Numbered from the stretch's first letter, positions 1 to 7,750 are shown. The stretch is 33,974 nt of DNA from Bog-950 sp964493695 (GCA_964493695.1 CAZBPG010000033.1:1-33974), one strand, 5' to 3'. Numbers and translations: made by a program. Notes: a model not told the origin generated them from the letters alone.

Positions 1-1545
1 ACCGACAGCCGTGTGTATTACGGTACTACACTTGGTTCGAATACACTTTACAAAGACAGTGCAACGCTCACTACCGAGCACCGGGTAAAGCTCACCGGTC
101 TGCTGCCGCACACCAAATACTTTTACAGCATTGGCAGCAGTACACAAATACTAAGAGGTTCTGACCCTCAGCTTTATTTCACCACCGCTATCGACAGCAC
201 CATGAACACACCGGTGCGCTTTTGGGCCATTGGCGATTTTGGCCACGGCAATATTGCCGAGCGCGATGTGCGGAACTCCTATTACACCTATGCGGCTAAT
301 CATCCGGCCGACTTTCAAATGTGGCTGGGCGATAACGCTTACCCCGATGGCACCGACCAGGAGTTTCAGGACAAAGTGTTCGACACCGTTAACGGTTACG
401 GCAATGTAATGTTAAACCTCCCTTTTGTGGCTACTTCTGGCAACCACGATTACAACAGCATCTGTGCCTGGCAGGCCCCCTGCAACACCGACCCCGAACT
501 GCACACCGGTCCTTACCTAAACATTATTGACCCGCCTACCGAAGGCGAACAGGGAGGTGTGCCCTCACACCGCAAACTCTTCTACTCTTTCGATTATGGC
601 GATATACATTTCGTTTGTCTTAATTCCGAAATAGGTTCCGGAATAACTCCCGCCTACAACTGGATAGGGCTGAACAACTTCGACACCGCTTTTACTTCAC
701 CCATGTACGAGTGGATGAAAGCTGACCTTGCCGCGACTACTAAAAAGTGGAAAATAGTTTTCTGGCATCAGTGCCCTTACAGCGCACAAAACGACCTTAC
801 AGAACTTTCAAGTTTTCAGTTGTTCTGCATTGCCATGCGCACACATGCTAATCCTATTCTCGAAAAATACGGAGTTGACCTGGTGCTCACCGGTCACGAC
901 CATAATTACCAGCGCAGTTATTTAATTAACGGGCACTACGGTTATAAAGCAGATTTTGATCCCGGCATGATGATTAACGGAAGCAGCGGCAACGATGCCA
1001 ACAACGAAGCTTACATTAAATATACCGATGGCCCCATGGCAGGCAAAGGAACGGTGTATGTGGTGGCCGGTAACAGCAGCGATGGTAATACCTACACTCC
1101 TTTCAACCATCCGGCTATTTACTTTGGCGAAACCTGCGATACCTGCTGGGGCTCGCTGATGATAGATGTTAATGGCGACCGGTTAGACGGACACTACTTT
1201 ACTTCGCTCGGTGCTGTGCACGATGAGTTTACTATTAAGAAACAATCCACCACCGGCATACAGGATGACGATGAAGCGGCCTTCGACCATTTTTATGCTT
1301 ACCCCAATCCGTTCTTTGAGCAAACGCGCATAGGCTATACCGTAACTAAGAAATGTGAGATTAAAATTGATGTACTCGATGTAAAAGGGCGTTTGGTATT
1401 CCCTTACCTAAGCACCACCCGCGAACCGGGCAACTATCTCGATATTATTGATTTTGACACCAGGGAAGATGTGGAGAGAGGCACCTACCTCATCCGGCTT
1501 AACTGTGGTGGGGTAATTAAATACCGCAAAGTGGTAAAGATGTAG
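1..1545 (+). CDS. Purple acid phosphatase-like metallophosphoesterase, T9SS-secreted (5' partial)
   Basis: The reading frame is open from base 1, so the true start lies outside the window; the first codons read TDSR and continue without a stop for 514 residues. Residues about 1-60 resemble the fibronectin-like N-terminal domain of purple acid phosphatases (LTGLLPHTKYFYSIGS). Residues about 75-375 are a metallophosphoesterase domain with the family's metal ligands in order: GDFGH, GDNAYPDG, GNHDYN, WHQCPYS and GHDHNYQRS. The last 80 residues, starting at YPNPFFEQTRIGY and ending KYRKVVKM, are a type IX secretion sorting domain. Expected role: secreted or surface-anchored phosphomonoesterase that releases phosphate from organic esters. 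Family and secretion route follow from the motifs; the substrate is unknown. Confidence 0.9.
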   Translation, partial: TDSRVYYGTTLGSNTLYKDSATLTTEHRVKLTGLLPHTKYFYSIGSSTQILRGSDPQLYFTTAIDSTMNTPVRFWAIGDFGHGNIAERDVRNSYYTYAANHPADFQMWLGDNAYPDGTDQEFQDKVFDTVNGYGNVMLNLPFVATSGNHDYNSICAWQAPCNTDPELHTGPYLNIIDPPTEGEQGGVPSHRKLFYSFDYGDIHFVCLNSEIGSGITPAYNWIGLNNFDTAFTSPMYEWMKADLAATTKKWKIVFWHQCPYSAQNDLTELSSFQLFCIAMRTHANPILEKYGVDLVLTGHDHNYQRSYLINGHYGYKADFDPGMMINGSSGNDANNEAYIKYTDGPMAGKGTVYVVAGNSSDGNTYTPFNHPAIYFGETCDTCWGSLMIDVNGDRLDGHYFTSLGAVHDEFTIKKQSTTGIQDDDEAAFDHFYAYPNPFFEQTRIGYTVTKKCEIKIDVLDVKGRLVFPYLSTTREPGNYLDIIDFDTREDVERGTYLIRLNCGGVIKYRKVVKM

Positions 1546-1555
1546 TAACCGGTGC

Positions 1556-1942
1556 TTAATCCTTCGCTGCTTTTGCAAATTGCAGCGAGCTTCTGTTTTT
1601 GCTGTCGGCAACCAACAGATGCAGTTCAGTTGAATCAAGCCGAACGACAGATAAAACCTGTTCGGGCATTTGTTTATGCGTAAGCGACTGCATGGTCAAT
1701 GTATCGTCTCGCAAAGTGTATTCTCCTTCTTCTATGGAACCGGCAATGTCAGTCCGGTAAGTGCCCTTATCGTCAAAGGTCCATCTCCACCGTCCCAGCA
1801 TGTCTCCCTGCAGCACCGTTCCGTTTATATCCAGCACCTTTAACTGCCAACTGCCCTGCAATTTGTCGGTTTGCTTTTGCCCGCATCCGGTAAGCAAAAC
1901 AAGCAGCAGCAAATAAGGAACGTAGTTTATCTTTCTTCTCAC
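1556..1942 (-). CDS. Small lipocalin-like lipoprotein
   Basis: 128 residues from a GTG start. The N-terminus (MRRKINYVPYLLLLVLLTGC) is a lipoprotein signal peptide with lipobox LTGC, so the mature protein should be lipidated on Cys and membrane anchored. The body contains LQGSWQLKVLDINGT, a DDKGTYRTD turn and later beta-like segments, the pattern of lipocalin-like small lipoproteins common in Bacteroidota. A TTG start at 1969 would add nine residues and overlap the upstream gene by 23 bp; the GTG lies 4 bp after the upstream stop and gives a standard signal peptide, so I prefer it. It is probably co-transcribed with, and perhaps a diverged paralogue of, the lipoprotein at 1947-2357. Function unknown. 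Confidence 0.75.
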   Translation of the reverse strand: MRRKINYVPYLLLLVLLTGCGQKQTDKLQGSWQLKVLDINGTVLQGDMLGRWRWTFDDKGTYRTDIAGSIEEGEYTLRDDTLTMQSLTHKQMPEQVLSVVRLDSTELHLLVADSKNRSSLQFAKAAKD

Positions 1943-1946
1943 CGGT

Positions 1947-2357
1947 TTACTTTGCAGGAACCATTTCAAAAGTTACTTCTTCGGCCCCTTCTTTTGCCTT
2001 AAACGTAAACCGGTCTTCCGTTAACTCCAGAATCTTAAACTCTTTTGTTTCTCCCTTATCGGAAGTAGAAGTAATAGCCGTAGAGTTCCAGTTCAGTTTC
2101 CATTTACCGTTCAGCACCTGTTCGTTGTTCTGTGTGTTGTAAGTGCCATCGGCATTGTAGGTAAGGCGGAATGTTCTGCGCATCTCTTCAATAGACCGGT
2201 CAATCTGCGGCTGCATTTCTGCCGGTACTGCGGTGGAGTATTTCAAATTTTCTACCATCCAGGTTTTCACCAGCACTTTCGATTTGTCGGAACAGCCCGA
2301 GAGCGCGATAAGGGCTACAAGTATTACTATCAGTTTACTTTGCTTTGCTATTTTCAT
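1947..2357 (-). CDS. Small lipocalin-like lipoprotein
   Basis: 136 residues with a clear lipoprotein signal (MKIAKQSKLIVILVALIALSGC, lipobox LSGC). The mature part has VLVKTWMVENLKYS, FRLTYNADGTYNTQ and LNGKWKLNWNSTAITS. This alternation of a W-containing first strand, a YNADGTY turn and a GKWKL strand is typical of lipocalin-like or DUF4923-like Bacteroidota lipoproteins. It precedes the second small lipoprotein by only a few bases on the same strand, so the two likely form one operon. The divergent neighbour is rlmH, with 46 bp between the starts. Ligand and role cannot be read from the sequence. Confidence 0.8.
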   Translation of the reverse strand: MKIAKQSKLIVILVALIALSGCSDKSKVLVKTWMVENLKYSTAVPAEMQPQIDRSIEEMRRTFRLTYNADGTYNTQNNEQVLNGKWKLNWNSTAITSTSDKGETKEFKILELTEDRFTFKAKEGAEEVTFEMVPAK

Positions 2358-2403
2358 TCACGATTGTTTTGAAGCGCGAAAATAGAATTATCACCATAGG
2401 TTT

Positions 2404-2874
2404 ATGAAACTCACACTGCTTCTTATCGGTAAAACAACTTCCGCTGAAGTAAAAAGCATTTGCGATGATTACCGCAAGCGCATTAATCATTACACCAAAA
2501 TGGAAGAAGTGGTGATTGATAACTCGGCAATTAAACTCTCTGACAAGCAAAAGGTAAAGGATAAAGAAGGTGAGCTGATACTGAAGAAGATTGGCCCCAC
2601 TGACTTTGTAGTTCTGTTAGACGATAAGGGCAAGGAGTTTACGTCTGTCCAGTTTGCCCGTTATCTTGAAACTGTCTTTAATCAGTCGGTAAAGAATATG
2701 TGTTTTGTGGTGGGCGGTGCTTACGGTTTCAGCGATGCGGTATATAAACGCGCCAACGCCAAACTCAGTTTATCGAAAATGACTTTCTCGCATCAAATTG
2801 TGCGGGCAATTTTTTCGGAGCAGCTTTACCGGGCGTTTACCATTATCCGCAACGAGCCGTATCACCACGAGTAG
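2404..2874 (+). CDS. rlmH: 23S rRNA (pseudouridine1915-N3)-methyltransferase RlmH
   Basis: 156 residues, the full length of RlmH. It methylates N3 of pseudouridine 1915 in helix 69 of 23S rRNA using S-adenosylmethionine, as a cytoplasmic SPOUT-class dimer. The C-terminal trefoil-knot motifs are present: FVVLLDDKGKEFTS, then FVVGGAYGFSDAV, then LSLSKMTFSHQIVRAIFSEQ and the terminal YRAFTIIRNEPYHHE. The ATG at 2404 gives the standard MKLTLLLIGKT beginning. It is followed 12 bp later by the convergent end of lpxA; the gap carries two ACCGGT hexamers in tandem (2874-2886). Confidence 0.96.
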   Translation: MKLTLLLIGKTTSAEVKSICDDYRKRINHYTKMEEVVIDNSAIKLSDKQKVKDKEGELILKKIGPTDFVVLLDDKGKEFTSVQFARYLETVFNQSVKNMCFVVGGAYGFSDAVYKRANAKLSLSKMTFSHQIVRAIFSEQLYRAFTIIRNEPYHHE

Positions 2875-2886
2875 ACCGGTTACCGG

Positions 2887-3678
2887 TTACTCTTCAGACG
2901 AACTCTTAAAGCCCTTCATAATACCGCGCACACTCTCGCGTATGAAGTTTACTATCTCGTCTTTATCAGCACTTGATTCAATATCGGCATCAATATATTT
3001 TAATGCCGTGCTGGTGTTGAAACCGCGAATGTAGAGGATGCGGTAAACATCAAGTATCTGGTTGATTTGTTCGGTGGTGTAACCTCTTCTTCTTAAACCT
3101 ATGGAGTTAACACCGGCATAAGTAGTGGGGTGGCGGGCAGCGCGCACAAAAGGCGGAATATCTTTATTCACCAGGCAGCCACCGCTTACAATTACGTGAC
3201 GACCGATTTTTACAAACTGCTGAAAGTTGGTAGAGCCTCCGAGAATAGTAAAGTCTCCCACCTCCACATGTCCGGCAAGGTTGGCGTTGTTGGCCAGCAC
3301 ACAGTTGTTGCCGATAATACAATCGTGGGCAATGTGCACGTAAGCCATCAGCAAAGTATTGTTGCCAATCTCGGTTTTCATAGAGGCTTCGGTGCCTTTA
3401 TTCACCGTAACATATTCCCGGATGGTTACGTTATCGCCAATCACCACACTTGATTTTTCGCCTTTGTATTTTAAGTCCTGAGGAATGGCAGAAATAACCG
3501 CACCGGGAAATATGCGGCAGTTCTTGCCGATGCGCGCGCCCTCCATAATGGTTACGTGCGGGCCAATCCAGGTGCCTTCTCCTATAATTACATCTTTCGA
3601 GATGGTAACGAAAGGTTCTACCACAACATTGTCTGCTACTTCGGCCTGCGGGTGTATGTAAGAGAAAGGTTGATTCAT
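2887..3678 (-). CDS. lpxA: Acyl-ACP-UDP-N-acetylglucosamine O-acyltransferase LpxA
   Basis: 263 residues, normal for LpxA. It catalyses the first step of lipid A synthesis: transfer of an R-3-hydroxyacyl chain from ACP to the 3-OH of UDP-GlcNAc, in the cytoplasm as a trimer. The N-terminal two thirds is a left-handed beta helix of hexapeptide repeats (IGEGTWIGPHVTIMEGARIG). The catalytic His is H137 in NANLAGHVEVGDF, followed by TILGGSTNFQQFVKIG. The C-terminus (RRRGYTTEQINQI) is the usual helical domain. It lies downstream of lpxC-fabZ with a 111-bp gap that contains an inverted repeat. The lpxD, lpxC-fabZ, lpxA order is standard in Bacteroidota. Confidence 0.96.
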   Translation of the reverse strand: MNQPFSYIHPQAEVADNVVVEPFVTISKDVIIGEGTWIGPHVTIMEGARIGKNCRIFPGAVISAIPQDLKYKGEKSSVVIGDNVTIREYVTVNKGTEASMKTEIGNNTLLMAYVHIAHDCIIGNNCVLANNANLAGHVEVGDFTILGGSTNFQQFVKIGRHVIVSGGCLVNKDIPPFVRAARHPTTYAGVNSIGLRRRGYTTEQINQILDVYRILYIRGFNTSTALKYIDADIESSADKDEIVNFIRESVRGIMKGFKSSSEE

Positions 3679-3682
3679 GGTT

Positions 3683-3790
3683 GATTAGCTGATGAGATGA
3701 TTAGCAAATTAGCAGATGGTAAAAGGCCGGTAACCGGAGTTGGAATTTTGTATTTAATCTTCTCATCTGCTAATCAACTAATCTGCTAAT
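3683..3790. repeat. Inverted repeat between lpxC-fabZ and lpxA, element family also at 18042
   Basis: The left arm (3683-3718) contains GATTAGCAAATTAGCAGATG; the right arm (3764-3790) reads CATCTGCTAATCAAC, then TAATCTGCTAAT. The arms are imperfect reverse complements, and the right arm runs into the stop codon of lpxC-fabZ at 3790-3792. A third single copy is at 18042-18069. The arms could form a long stem in the lpxC-lpxA transcript. Probably a dispersed intergenic element; it might modulate lpxA read-through. Confidence 0.65.
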
Positions 3791-5193
3791 TATTTCCCGT
3801 CTTTACGCTGAATCTTAGCCATCATTTCGGCTTCGCTCACTAATTTGTTACCTACGTAGGCTGTTCCCTTCATTTCAATGATGCCTCTGCGCATAGGCGA
3901 AAGCAATTCCATTTTAAACAGCACGGTGTCACCGGGCACTACCTTGGCTTTAAACTTTACTTTATCAATCTTAATGAAGTAAGTGTCGTAGTTATGGGGG
4001 TCGGGAAGTTTGTGAAGGACAAGAATGCCACCGGTTTGTGCCATGGCTTCTAACTGCAACACACCGGGCATTACGGGATTGCCGGGAAAGTGACCGCGGA
4101 AGAATTCTTCGTTCATGGTTACTCCCTTCACTCCCACCACTTCGGTATCGGAGAGAGAGATGATTTTATCAATCATCAGAAAGGGATACCGGTGAGGAAG
4201 TATTTTCTCGATACCGGTAGCATCGTAAATGGGCGGAACATTCTGGTCGTAAGCAGGGGCAGGGTCCTTCATTCTTTCCTGCTTGATGTGCTGCTTTAAA
4301 ACCTTGGCAAACTCCACATTATGTTTATGACCGGGCTTGGTAGCAATGATGTTCGCATTGATGGGAGTGCCGATTAAGCCTAAATCACCCACCACATCTA
4401 AAAGTTTATGGCGTGCCGGTTCGTTGTGATGGTGTAACTCCACGTTGTTCAGAATTCCTTCTTCCACTACTTTGATATCGGGTTTGTTGAAGAGGGCGGC
4501 AAGTTTTACCCTTTCATCTTCGGTCACCGGTTTGTCCACTACGATGATGGCGTTGTTCAAATCGCCACCGCGAATGAGACCTGCTTCGTAAAGCATTTCG
4601 AGTTCGTGTAAGAAACAAAAGGTGCGTGAGGGGGCGATTTCTTTTTTGAAATCGTTTACCTTATCGAGCGTAGCGTGCTGCTGACCGAGCACTTCGCTTT
4701 TGTAATCGATAAGGGCTGTTACTTTGTAGCGGTTAGAAGGCATAGCGAGATACTCCACTCCGCTTTCTTTATCTACATAGTGAATGTTCTGACGCAGTTC
4801 GAAAATATCGCGCTCTTCGTTTTGTTCCTGTATGCCCGCTTTCTCCAGGGCTTCTACAAAATATTTAGCACTGCCATCCATAATAGGCACTTCAATACCG
4901 TCAATCTGCACTAAGCAGTTATCTACCTGCAAACCGATGAGGGCGCTCATTAAATGCTCTACGGTTGCCACCATAGCGGGGCCTTTTTCTAAAGTAGTTC
5001 CGCGCTGAACGGTGGTTACTAAGTCGCAATCGGCATTAATGAGGGGCTTATCGGTCAGGTCAGTTCGCTGGAACTTGATGCCGTGGTTGGGCGGAGCGGG
5101 GAGAAATGTTACCGTAACGTTTTGTCCGGTATGTAAGCCTACTCCGGTTAGGGAGGCTTCCTGTTTAATTGTCTGCTGTAAAGAATGCGTCAT
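3790..5193 (-). CDS. lpxC/fabZ: Bifunctional UDP-3-O-acyl-GlcNAc deacetylase / 3-hydroxyacyl-ACP dehydratase (LpxC-FabZ fusion)
   Basis: 467 residues; a fusion known from Bacteroidota. Residues 1 to about 305 are LpxC, the committed zinc-dependent deacetylase of lipid A synthesis, with TVEHLMSALIG (metal-binding His), HHHNEPARHKLLDVVGDLGL and KPGHKHNVEFAK. Residues about 325-467 are FabZ, the hotdog-fold dehydratase of fatty acid elongation: ILPHRYPFLMID, then GHFPGNPVMPGV with catalytic H368, and LQLEAMAQ with E382. The fusion couples lipid A commitment to membrane fatty acid supply, since both enzymes draw on 3-hydroxyacyl-ACP. It begins with ATG (MTHSLQQTIKQEASLTGVGLH) and is 68 bp downstream of lpxD. 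Confidence 0.97.
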   Translation of the reverse strand: MTHSLQQTIKQEASLTGVGLHTGQNVTVTFLPAPPNHGIKFQRTDLTDKPLINADCDLVTTVQRGTTLEKGPAMVATVEHLMSALIGLQVDNCLVQIDGIEVPIMDGSAKYFVEALEKAGIQEQNEERDIFELRQNIHYVDKESGVEYLAMPSNRYKVTALIDYKSEVLGQQHATLDKVNDFKKEIAPSRTFCFLHELEMLYEAGLIRGGDLNNAIIVVDKPVTEDERVKLAALFNKPDIKVVEEGILNNVELHHHNEPARHKLLDVVGDLGLIGTPINANIIATKPGHKHNVEFAKVLKQHIKQERMKDPAPAYDQNVPPIYDATGIEKILPHRYPFLMIDKIISLSDTEVVGVKGVTMNEEFFRGHFPGNPVMPGVLQLEAMAQTGGILVLHKLPDPHNYDTYFIKIDKVKFKAKVVPGDTVLFKMELLSPMRRGIIEMKGTAYVGNKLVSEAEMMAKIQRKDGK

Positions 5194-5261
5194 TAACGAT
5201 TTCTAAAGGGTGGCAAAACTATTTATTTACATGACATTAACTACACATACATCCCGCACGG

Positions 5262-6299
5262 TTACTTTTTCTCTTCGAGTTTCTTTTCCAGTTCTTTTAC
5301 CCGCTGAATCAACTGCGGCAATATTTTCATGGAAGCCAGTATCCGGTAGTGCTCCCGCGCATCTATAGCCGGTGCGCCCGAAACCCCTTTTCCCTTCTCC
5401 GGTATATCGCGGATAACAGCCGCCTGTGCCTGAATCTTCACCCCATCGGCAATAGTGAGGTGACCGGTGATGCCTGCCTGTCCGCCAATCATTACGTTCT
5501 TACCGAATTTAGTGGAACCGGATATGCCTGCCTGTGCAGCTATAACGGTGTTGTCGCCAATTTCTACATTATGTGCTACCTGAATCAGGTTATCGAGTTT
5601 AACGCCATCGCCAATTTTTGTAGCGCCCATCACCGCACGGTCAATGCAGGTGTTAGCCCCTATTTCTACATCGTTGCCAATAATAACGTTACCGGTCTGA
5701 GGAATTTTTTTGTAGGTGCCGTCCGGCTGGGGGGCAAAGCCGAAACCATCGCTGCCGATTACACAACCGGAGTGAAGAATGCTGCGGCTGCCTATTTTGC
5801 AATCGTGATAGACCGAAACCCCGGCATAGAGAACCGTGTTATCGCCCAGTTCGGCATTGTCGCCCACAAAACAGTTGGGATAGATGGTTACGTTTCTGCC
5901 AATCTTCACGTTATCGCCCACATAACTGAAAGAGCCGAGGTGGAAGTTTTCTCCGTAAGCGGAGTTTTTGCCGATGTGCGAATGGGCTTCGATGCCCGAA
6001 GTTTTTTGGTTGCCGTTCATGGAAGCATACGCCTCCATAAGTTTTTGAAATGCCTGATACGGTTCTTTAACACGAAGCGCAGCAGCGATATTCGCTGTGT
6101 TGTATTCAAGTGTTTCATCGCAAAGCAGAATACCCGCCTTTGCAGTTTGCGCATAATGGAAGTATTTGGGGTTGCCGAGAAAACAGAAAGAGTCGGCATC
6201 GGCTTCTTCAATTTTGGCGAGTTTGTTTACCCTCGCGTTTGGGTTTCCTTCTAGTTTTGCATTGAGCAAAACCGCTAATTCCTTCGCTGTAATCTCCAT
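5262..6299 (-). CDS. lpxD: UDP-3-O-(3-hydroxyacyl)glucosamine N-acyltransferase LpxD
   Basis: 345 residues. It adds the N-linked hydroxyacyl chain in the third step of lipid A synthesis. The N-terminal uridine-binding domain (MEITAKELAVLLNAKLEG; FCFLGNPKYFHYAQTAKAGI) is followed by a hexapeptide beta helix and a C-terminal helix ending LIQRVKELEKKLEEKK. The catalytic His lies in QVAHNVEIGDNTVIA. I use the ATG at 6299 because MEITAKEL is the usual LpxD beginning; a GTG at 6320 would add seven residues. First gene of the lpx run; the 280 bp upstream hold a palindrome, a 42-bp direct repeat and the toxin-antitoxin promoter facing away. Confidence 0.95.
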   Translation of the reverse strand: MEITAKELAVLLNAKLEGNPNARVNKLAKIEEADADSFCFLGNPKYFHYAQTAKAGILLCDETLEYNTANIAAALRVKEPYQAFQKLMEAYASMNGNQKTSGIEAHSHIGKNSAYGENFHLGSFSYVGDNVKIGRNVTIYPNCFVGDNAELGDNTVLYAGVSVYHDCKIGSRSILHSGCVIGSDGFGFAPQPDGTYKKIPQTGNVIIGNDVEIGANTCIDRAVMGATKIGDGVKLDNLIQVAHNVEIGDNTVIAAQAGISGSTKFGKNVMIGGQAGITGHLTIADGVKIQAQAAVIRDIPEKGKGVSGAPAIDAREHYRILASMKILPQLIQRVKELEKKLEEKK

Positions 6300-6404
6300 C
6301 CCGGGTTCTTGAATATGCACGTTAAACGCGCTGTTGTTTTTTTATTGTGTGCGCGAAGAAAATATTTTTTGAACATTTAAAGGCGAGTGGTGAGGAACGA
6401 GTAG

Positions 6405-6421
6405 TCTCGGCTGAGCCGAGA
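6405..6421. repeat. 17-bp palindrome TCTCGGCT-G-AGCCGAGA
   Basis: Perfect 8-bp arms around a single G. The same palindrome, with C in the centre, is the core of the long hairpin at 15666-15706. It lies in the 280-bp gap between lpxD and the antitoxin gene. A dispersed palindrome is more likely than an operator, because the two sites have unrelated neighbours. Confidence 0.7.
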
Positions 6422-6456
6422 TGAAAGGCAGAGAGCAAATGGCAAGGGAATTTTGG

Positions 6457-6498
6457 GGCTTTACATTTTAACCCACCTGCGCTTTACACTTGCCTGTT
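6457..6498 (+). repeat. 42-bp direct repeat, left copy, flanking toxin-antitoxin pair
   Basis: Begins GGCTTTACATTTTAACCCAC and ends TACACTTGCCTGTT. It is identical over 42 bases to 7170-7211, and the flanking bases differ. The heptamer CTTTACA occurs twice inside each copy. The two copies bracket the toxin-antitoxin genes and their terminator. Confidence 0.9.
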
Positions 6499-6507
6499 TG
6501 GTTTGGC

Positions 6508-6537
6508 TTGCAGAGAGCGGAAGTTGACGTATGTTTG
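6508..6537 (+). promoter_or_regulatory. Putative Bacteroidota-type promoter of the toxin-antitoxin operon
   Basis: A TATGTTTG box (6530-6537) fits the Bacteroidota -7 consensus TAnnTTTG, and a TTG (6508-6510) sits 19 bases upstream as the -33 element. The antitoxin ATG follows 42 bp after the box. The short AT-rich palindrome-like sequence AAATGGAATTTCATTT at 6542-6557 lies just downstream and could be an operator for the antitoxin. Confidence 0.5.
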
Positions 6538-6579
6538 CAGTAAATGGAATTTCATTTACCTTAGTTAAAAATAGAAGCC

Positions 6580-6792
6580 ATGAATATTGAGCTAAAGAAA
6601 CAGGAAATAAAAACCGAGATAGAAAATTTGCAGGATGAAAAAGTGCTTTGGGCTATTTCGCGGTTGTTGCATTTAGATGATGAAGGTGAAGTGCCTGAGT
6701 GGCATAAAGAAGTTGTGCGCGAGCGCGTAGAGCGATATGAAAAAGGCGATGGCAAAATGCTTGATTGGGATGATGTGCAAAAAAAGCTATGA
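6580..6792 (+). CDS. Type II antitoxin, addiction-module component family
   Basis: 70 residues, acidic and helical (MNIELKKQEIKTEIENLQDE, WAISRLLHLDDEGEVPEWHK), ending in the characteristic MLDWDDVQKKL. This matches the short unstable antitoxins of the putative addiction module component family, which pair with RelE/ParE toxins. Expected role: bind and neutralise the toxin through its C-terminal helix and repress the operon. It overlaps the toxin gene by four bases (ATGA), so the two are translationally coupled. The pair is on the strand opposite to lpxD and is enclosed by 42-bp direct repeats, suggesting gain as a unit. Confidence 0.85.
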   Translation: MNIELKKQEIKTEIENLQDEKVLWAISRLLHLDDEGEVPEWHKEVVRERVERYEKGDGKMLDWDDVQKKL

Positions 6793-7094
6793 ATTACCTT
6801 GTTGAAATTGCACCCGAAGCCGAAGTCGAAATTGCAAATGCAAAGAATTGGTACGAAGAGCAGCAAACCGGATTGGGAGAAAGTTTTACAGTAACTGTGC
6901 GCGAACATATTAACGCGTTAAAAAAGGAAAGCCCCGAACACAAAATAGCCTTTGACGATTTACGAAGAGTATTGGTGAAACGCTTTCCATACGTAATTTA
7001 TTACAAACGTTACGCAGAAACCAAAACGATTAAAGTATTTGCCGTTTTGCACGATAAGAGAGATACCGGCTTTCTAAAGAAAAAAAGTATCTGA
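6789..7094 (+). CDS. Type II toxin, RelE/ParE superfamily
   Basis: 101 residues, basic. The fold signature is present: MNYLVEIAPEAEVEIANAKN, WYEEQQTGLGESF, then LRRVLVKRFPYVIYYKRY and IKVFAVLHDKRD. This is the RelE/ParE plasmid-stabilisation family. Members either cleave ribosome-bound mRNA or poison DNA gyrase; the sequence alone does not decide, and the GLGESF plus FPYVIYY pattern is shared with ParE-like members. The start codon overlaps the antitoxin stop. A strong stem-loop terminator follows 5 bp after the stop. Confidence 0.87.
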   Translation: MNYLVEIAPEAEVEIANAKNWYEEQQTGLGESFTVTVREHINALKKESPEHKIAFDDLRRVLVKRFPYVIYYKRYAETKTIKVFAVLHDKRDTGFLKKKSI

Positions 7095-7099
7095 CAGTA

Positions 7100-7142
7100 G
7101 AAACGCAACAGCCCCTCGGGTATACCGTGGGGCTGTTGCGTT
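7100..7142 (+). terminator. Strong stem-loop after the toxin gene
   Basis: AAACGCAACAGCCCC is followed after about 13 bases by GGGGCTGTTGCGTTT, a perfect 15-bp stem. It begins five bases after the toxin stop codon and ends in a short T run. It should end the toxin-antitoxin transcript and may also block transcription entering from the right. Confidence 0.85.
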
Positions 7143-7144
7143 TA

Positions 7145-7167
7145 AGCCCCCTTTAGGGGGTTGGGGG
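7145..7167. repeat. Dispersed element AGCCCCCTTTAGGGGG, copy 1
   Basis: AGCCCCCTTTAGGGGG plus TTGGGGG recurs exactly at 15721-15743. It contains a short stem (CCCCCT/AGGGGG). Such elements are scattered through many Bacteroidota genomes between genes. Here it lies between the terminator and the right-hand 42-bp direct repeat. Confidence 0.75.
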
Positions 7168-7169
7168 TT

Positions 7170-7211
7170 GGCTTTACATTTTAACCCACCTGCGCTTTAC
7201 ACTTGCCTGTT
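7170..7211 (+). repeat. 42-bp direct repeat, right copy, flanking toxin-antitoxin pair
   Basis: Exact copy of 6457-6498, 713 bp apart start to start and in the same orientation. Homologous recombination between the copies would delete the toxin-antitoxin genes and leave one repeat. Confidence 0.9.
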
Positions 7212-7356
7212 AAGCAATTACAAATCTGCAACTATCTGTAAGTTCGACATGCCCTGAACATGACGAACAGCGGGGGAGTGACGCAGAGCCGGTAACAGCA
7301 CATCAAAATGTTCTTTGAAAATCAACCGGTGGCTGTTTACAGACCAGAAGGGCACC

Positions 7357-7750
7357 TCCCGCATGAGCGGGAGCATACTACCAGATCTGTCGGGCACTTC
7401 CCGCTTGAGCGGGAGCAACTATTCGGATCTGTCTGCAACTTGCCGCTATAGCGGCAACTACCATCCAGACCTGTACGCTACTTACCGCTATAGCGGGAGG
7501 TGTCCGACAGAACAGGATACCCTTTTCCGCTCAAGCGGGAAGCCCCCGACAGAACAGGATACCCTTCACCGCTCAAGCGGGAGGCCTCCGACAGAACAGG
7601 ATACCCTTCACCGCTCAAGCGGGAGGCCTCCGACAGATCCGGATACCCTTCACCGCTCAAGCGGGAGGCCTCCGACAGATCCGGATACCCCTCACCGCTT
7701 AAGCGGGAGGCTTCAGACAGAACAGGATACCTCTTCCCGCTATAGCGGGA
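7357..7750. repeat. Array of ten palindromes at an exact 42-bp period with an orientation switch
   Basis: Ten 16-bp palindromes of the form NNCCGCTNNAGCGGNN begin at 7357, 7399, 7441, 7483, 7525, 7567, 7609, 7651, 7693 and 7735. Three are perfect over at least 12 bp with centre TA (7441, 7483, 7735), one has centre TA as CTTAAG (7693), and others carry CA or TG. Each linker is 26 bp. The first three linkers contain CCAGATCTGTCGG-like cores; the last six contain CCGACAGATCCGG- or CCGACAGAACAGG-like cores, which are the reverse complement. The switch is at the palindrome at 7483. Long open frames across the array exist only because 42 is a multiple of three; they are not credible genes. A degenerate left unit may lie at 7331-7356. 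Confidence 0.93.

Noticed and set aside
5349..6254. 301-codon plus-strand frame opposite lpxD
   Set aside because: Antisense shadow of the lpxD hexapeptide repeats; lpxD is certain.
6457..7211. Integron cassette or insertion sequence
   Set aside because: No integrase, transposase or terminal inverted repeats; only direct repeats are seen.
7357..7750. CRISPR array
   Set aside because: The intervals between palindromes are themselves repeats, the repeated core is only 12-16 bp, and no cas gene is near.
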